From assembly GCA_013397865.1 (NCBI GenBank), contig VZTI01000922.1, forward strand, positions 1,404,103-1,468,102: 64,000 nt of DNA. Reading direction: 5' to 3'. A program made the position numbers and the translations under genes. Shown piece by piece: positions 60,346 to 64,000 of the stretch. Position 1 is the stretch's first letter. The number at the start of each line of letters is the position of its first letter. The DNA is from Struthidea cinerea (taxonomy: Eukaryota > Chordata > Aves > Passeriformes > Corcoracidae). The notes beneath the pieces are model-generated. The model was not told the DNA's origin, searched no databases, and saw only the letters and a list, made by a program, of their open reading frames with translations.

Positions 60346-62810
60346 ACTAATTGGGATGACAAACTGAAAGTTTTCAGGAGGCCCAAACTGAGCTCCCAAG
60401 ATACTATGATTTAGGTTTTTATTTTTGTAAAAAAGTTGTTTCACCAAAATTTTGTCTTCTATCCCTCTATTCTCATATTATTTCTCAACTGGATATTGAA
60501 AGATCTTATTCTAGAAATTTGTTTCAAGAAAAAAAAATTTCCTCAGGTACCAGTGTCACAGTTTGAACAATGTTCTCCCTCACTCCCAAATGTTAAAATC
60601 ATATCTGTAAGAACTAGGTCAAATCTCTTCAGTGTTATTTGTATTAAGATCGTTGGATTGGACTTCCTAAGTAACACGCAGAAGGCACTGAGTAGACAAA
60701 TTACTAGACTAGAATAAATTTATTGGCTTGCCTTTGAGAAAATTTAATAACTAGAAATATTAATAATTACCAATACTAGTCAGCCAGGTCATCTTTATAC
60801 ATTTCCCATGGTCATTTCCAGAGTCAGCATTTGATTAATGTGAATTCATTGACCCTAAGGTAAGTACCCAATAATTATCAGACAACAAAATGAACTTCAA
60901 TAATAACTACCAATCAATATAATCACTAATGCAGTATGGCTCACATTAATGATCCAACATTCAGACTTGAGTTTGCTTAATATCCAGGTTCAATAATCCT
61001 TGTCTGCGTGCTTCAGAATACCATATTCATAAAGGGATGCTTAAATTAAATATCTATTCCTTTAGATGTCAGTCCTTTGTACATGACATATTAGATTTTC
61101 CCACTTTGCATTTGCCTCTCAAAACGTGTATTGGTAAGTGTCCAACAATGGAAATTAAGAGACCACAAGCAAGCAGATTTAAAACTCAGTATACGTTCAC
61201 ACTTACTCTCAAGTTCCCTTCTGACACCATTCTGTGGTTAGAGAGTATAATTAATGATATTTCAGACTTTATCAAATCAGTAGAACTACTGACTTATGGA
61301 TAGAGACAGCTAACCATTTCATACAAGTCTTCGTGGACACCCTGTTTTCAAAAGTTGCAAAAAACCTTCTCATGCAGAACATTTGCTGGCTTATCACTAA
61401 GATGTGCTTCATATAACTTGACATTCTTGAATTAAGCTGATCTTTCCTCCCCAGTGAAACTTCTTCAAACTGAGATACAGTTAGCACCATGCTTCTTCTA
61501 CCTGATTTCTCCAAGAACTGTAAATATATCCCCTCCTGGCTCTCGAAAAGGTTAAGCTATTTTAGAGACATGGACTTTATAGGATTTTATATTTGTATGG
61601 TCAAAATGCTGTGACTATCTAGTGGAAGTTTACTTAATAATTCTGAGGGCGGTTGTCAATGAAGTTTAAAAACTTTTTTATCTAAAATATTTCTAACGTC
61701 CTTTAAGTTATGTTAAAGATACATACCACCATTCGTATAATGTAGTTTATATAACAAAATTTTTGATTTTGAAAAGTTATTTACTTATGCATACATTTTC
61801 TTTTTTACGTTCTTTATATTCAGTGTTTTCTAGTTTAATTTTTTAAAAGTAATTTTCTGTAGAGAATGGTCTTATAACACTGCTTATACTGTCTCTGGTC
61901 TTATAACAATGCGAACACTAACTGACAAAAAAGCTTAACATTTTCCCTGGCTTCCCATTTTTACCCTGTTTTAACTCTTTTCCATATCTTATCTAAATAG
62001 GTTTTTTTTTTCAAATGACAGTTACTGAAGTCATTATTTATAAAAAATACTTGTATAAAGTAATGTGTAAAGTAATAAAAACATTTTTTTTACATTTAAA
62101 TTTTATTTTAAATCATGACTCCTAACACAAATATTTCTGAAAATACTACTAGCTGAACTCTCAGTTTATGCTTAAAAAAACAGTGTTCTTTAAACTTAAT
62201 TAATAAGATCTGGATTTTAATCTTATTTTTAAAAATACCAGGAAATATTTCTCTATTTCTCTTAAATGTATGGTCTTAATATTACTATCCCATGATGTTA
62301 AAAGGTTTCAGAATAACAGGACTGTGTAGATGCTTTCAGAATGAGGGATTTTTTTTTTTTTTTTTTGAATGGAAGGTCTTTGATAATTAAGCATGTGAAA
62401 TTTGAAAAACTTGAAAAATAGGAAGTGTTATAATTATGCTTCCCAGAAAACATACACATAAAAAACACATTTGTTTCATTTATCCATTCATACAGTACGA
62501 ACACTAAGAAAATTAGCAGCCTTCAATAAAAAAACAAACTACAAAACACTAAGTTTGAAAAAATAATTTAAGGGGAAATACATGAGGTTTTTAATTTTCA
62601 GAAGCTCTATAAAATTATTTCCATTTGATTTAACTGTGTTAATTCAAATAACTTTTAAGGTAATTTCTATATTCCTTTAATAACTTTTCAGGCCTCATTT
62701 ATACTATGTATTTATTACATTTTATCTCTCAGGCCTACCTGAAGTGATAATTGCCTTCCAGAGGTATGAAAACATCCATTTGAGGGAAATGATTTCTACT
62801 ATTTTCTAGA
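60346..62810. other. 2.5-kb AT-rich non-coding stretch
   Basis: No gene recognised. A T run lies at 62349-62367. Frames of 93 codons or fewer have no domain. Confidence 0.5.
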
Positions 62811-63480
62811 CAGAGCTCCCTGTGCTAGTGAAAATTCACAACCAATCAGATGCTGAACTAGAAATAAAGAATCTGTTACCTGACTGCATTGTCCTGAAGA
62901 TAAATTGCTATTCCAGAGCTCTGTGCTCCTTGCTCCATTGTCAGGTAGCTGCAGGGCTGGAAGTCAACATGCCAAGGACAGGGGTAAGTGGCACCAAGGT
63001 CACACGTGCCAGAGGAGACACCTGGCAGGGCAGTAGTGCATACCAGCAGCACCACATCAGGATCTCTGGTGGGCCTTGGAGGGTGTCTGGGGAGGTTCCT
63101 TCATGCAGGGACAGCATTGTGCTACTCTCAAACCCAGAAACTCAGGGACTCCCCAGAGGTGGCTCCTGCTGAGCCACCCAGAAAAGGCGATGCCATGGTG
63201 GCAGGTGCTGGGTCACCACTGCCAGCTCACTGATGACTCCTCGGGCACTGCAGTCAGGGATGCGTTAGGAAACCACCTCTCTTCTCAACAGGAGGCATGA
63301 GTTAGCAGTTCCCACATCCCTGGAGAGATACAATTTTAGCAATCAGCAAGGACAGTGAGAGAGTGATTCAGAAATAGCTTGCAGCCAGAGGAGATACAGG
63401 CGTGGGGAACGTGGTGCCTGGATGAGCTCCCATGGGCAATCTGAAAGACCTGCTTTGTCCCCAGGATTGTCAGAATAAGA
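62811..63480. other. GC-rich block of unknown origin
   Basis: About 670 bp, GC-richer than the flanks, with three overlapping plus frames (74-116 codons) at 62822-63300. None has a recognisable domain; codons read like translated GC-rich non-coding DNA. No TG...CA ends, TATA plus AATAAA order, or CR1 landmarks were found. Confidence 0.4.
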
Positions 63481-63704
63481 TGGGAATACAGTTAAGAGAG
63501 ATTAGGAACATCAGAGATTTTAAGTTAAGATGCTATGATTTCGAATATGACTCATTATTTTTGCATTATATTGTATTTGCAAAGGAAATGCTCTAGTAGA
63601 GCATAATAACAAAGGTTTTTTTAATGGTTTGATAAAATATAAAATATAAAATATATCTCCTTTAATAAAATTATTTTCTCAGTGCTGATATTTTTTCTTA
63701 ATTT

Positions 63705-63853
63705 GTAATCAGTAACTTTCCAGACACAAAACAGTGAGAAGTCTGTTGTTTCAGTAATCACCTGTGAAACTAAAAAAAAAAAAAANGTAATCAGTAACTT
63801 TCCAGACACAAAACAGTGAGAAGTCTGTTGTTTCAGTAATCACCTGTGAAACT
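63705..63853. repeat. 67-bp exact duplication around a single N
   Basis: 63705-63771 and 63787-63853 are identical, each beginning GTAATCAGTAACTTTCC and ending TGTGAAACT, and each followed by an A run (14 and 21 bases). A single N lies at 63786. The arrangement strongly suggests an assembly join error at a homopolymer rather than a biological tandem repeat. Confidence 0.93.
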
Positions 63854-64000
63854 AAAAAAAAAAAAAAAAAAAAATTATTCTTTTTCATTGTGAAGGCCAT
63901 TACAGAATTTCCACTATTTTTAAACACTTTTGGTTTTAATCCTTTTTACATAGATGAAAAAATTATGTTATACTACAAAAATCTACTAACCACTGTTAAA

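Overview
This window is vertebrate nuclear DNA, almost certainly from a bird and probably a songbird. The main evidence is repeated 3' ends of CR1 LINEs, which are the dominant avian retrotransposon and usually end in the ATTCTATGATTCT octamer repeat. They sit alongside several solo endogenous-retrovirus LTRs of avian type and a tRNA-Ile-derived element like the head of passerine SINEs. Background composition is strongly AT-rich, with long A/T homopolymers and di/trinucleotide microsatellites. This is typical of a gene desert or a very large intron on a macrochromosome.

No protein-coding gene can be supported. The longest open frames (about 130-163 codons) lie inside LTRs, across an assembly gap, or in AT-rich DNA where such lengths occur by chance. 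Almost everything annotatable is transposon-derived or simple repeat. Region by region: 652-1077 solo LTR (family A, +); about 1926-2475 avian ERVL-like LTR; 2611-2887 CR1; about 8438-9232 a CR1 split by a 611-bp solo LTR with a near-perfect 6-bp target duplication; about 10405-11117 a longer CR1, immediately followed by a mosaic ERVL-like LTR with a CpG-rich core (about 11120-12172); 12.2-19.0 kb low-information AT-rich DNA; 19013-19727 CR1 with decayed RT; 24107-24543 family A LTR (-); 25708-25785 tRNA-Ile(GAT)-like pseudogene; 28.5-30.3 kb two probable LTR remnants (-); 37726-38388 5' half of another ERVL-like LTR containing a 63-N gap; 43.1-43.9 kb a GC-rich block and a CR1 RT fragment; 47567-48410 a minus-strand CR1 split by another solo LTR; 51981-52340 and 58863-59230 two copies of a 360-bp LTR family (family B), the second inside a TAGATA microsatellite; 59585-60025 third family A LTR (-); 60115-60345 CR1; 62.8-63.5 kb GC-rich block; 63705-63853 a 67-bp exact duplication flanking a single N.

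The elements do not cooperate as a biological system. They record repeated retroelement insertion, including LTR-into-CR1 nesting, and loss of proviral interiors by LTR-LTR recombination. I did not find a convincing undescribed system. The most checkable leads are: the three-copy and two-copy solo LTR families with recognisable target duplications; the mosaic CpG-rich LTR; the tRNA-Ile(GAT)-derived element; a 60-bp exact direct repeat at 22.8/24.75 kb; two probable assembly artefacts at the N positions; and one weak candidate exon at 42.7 kb.
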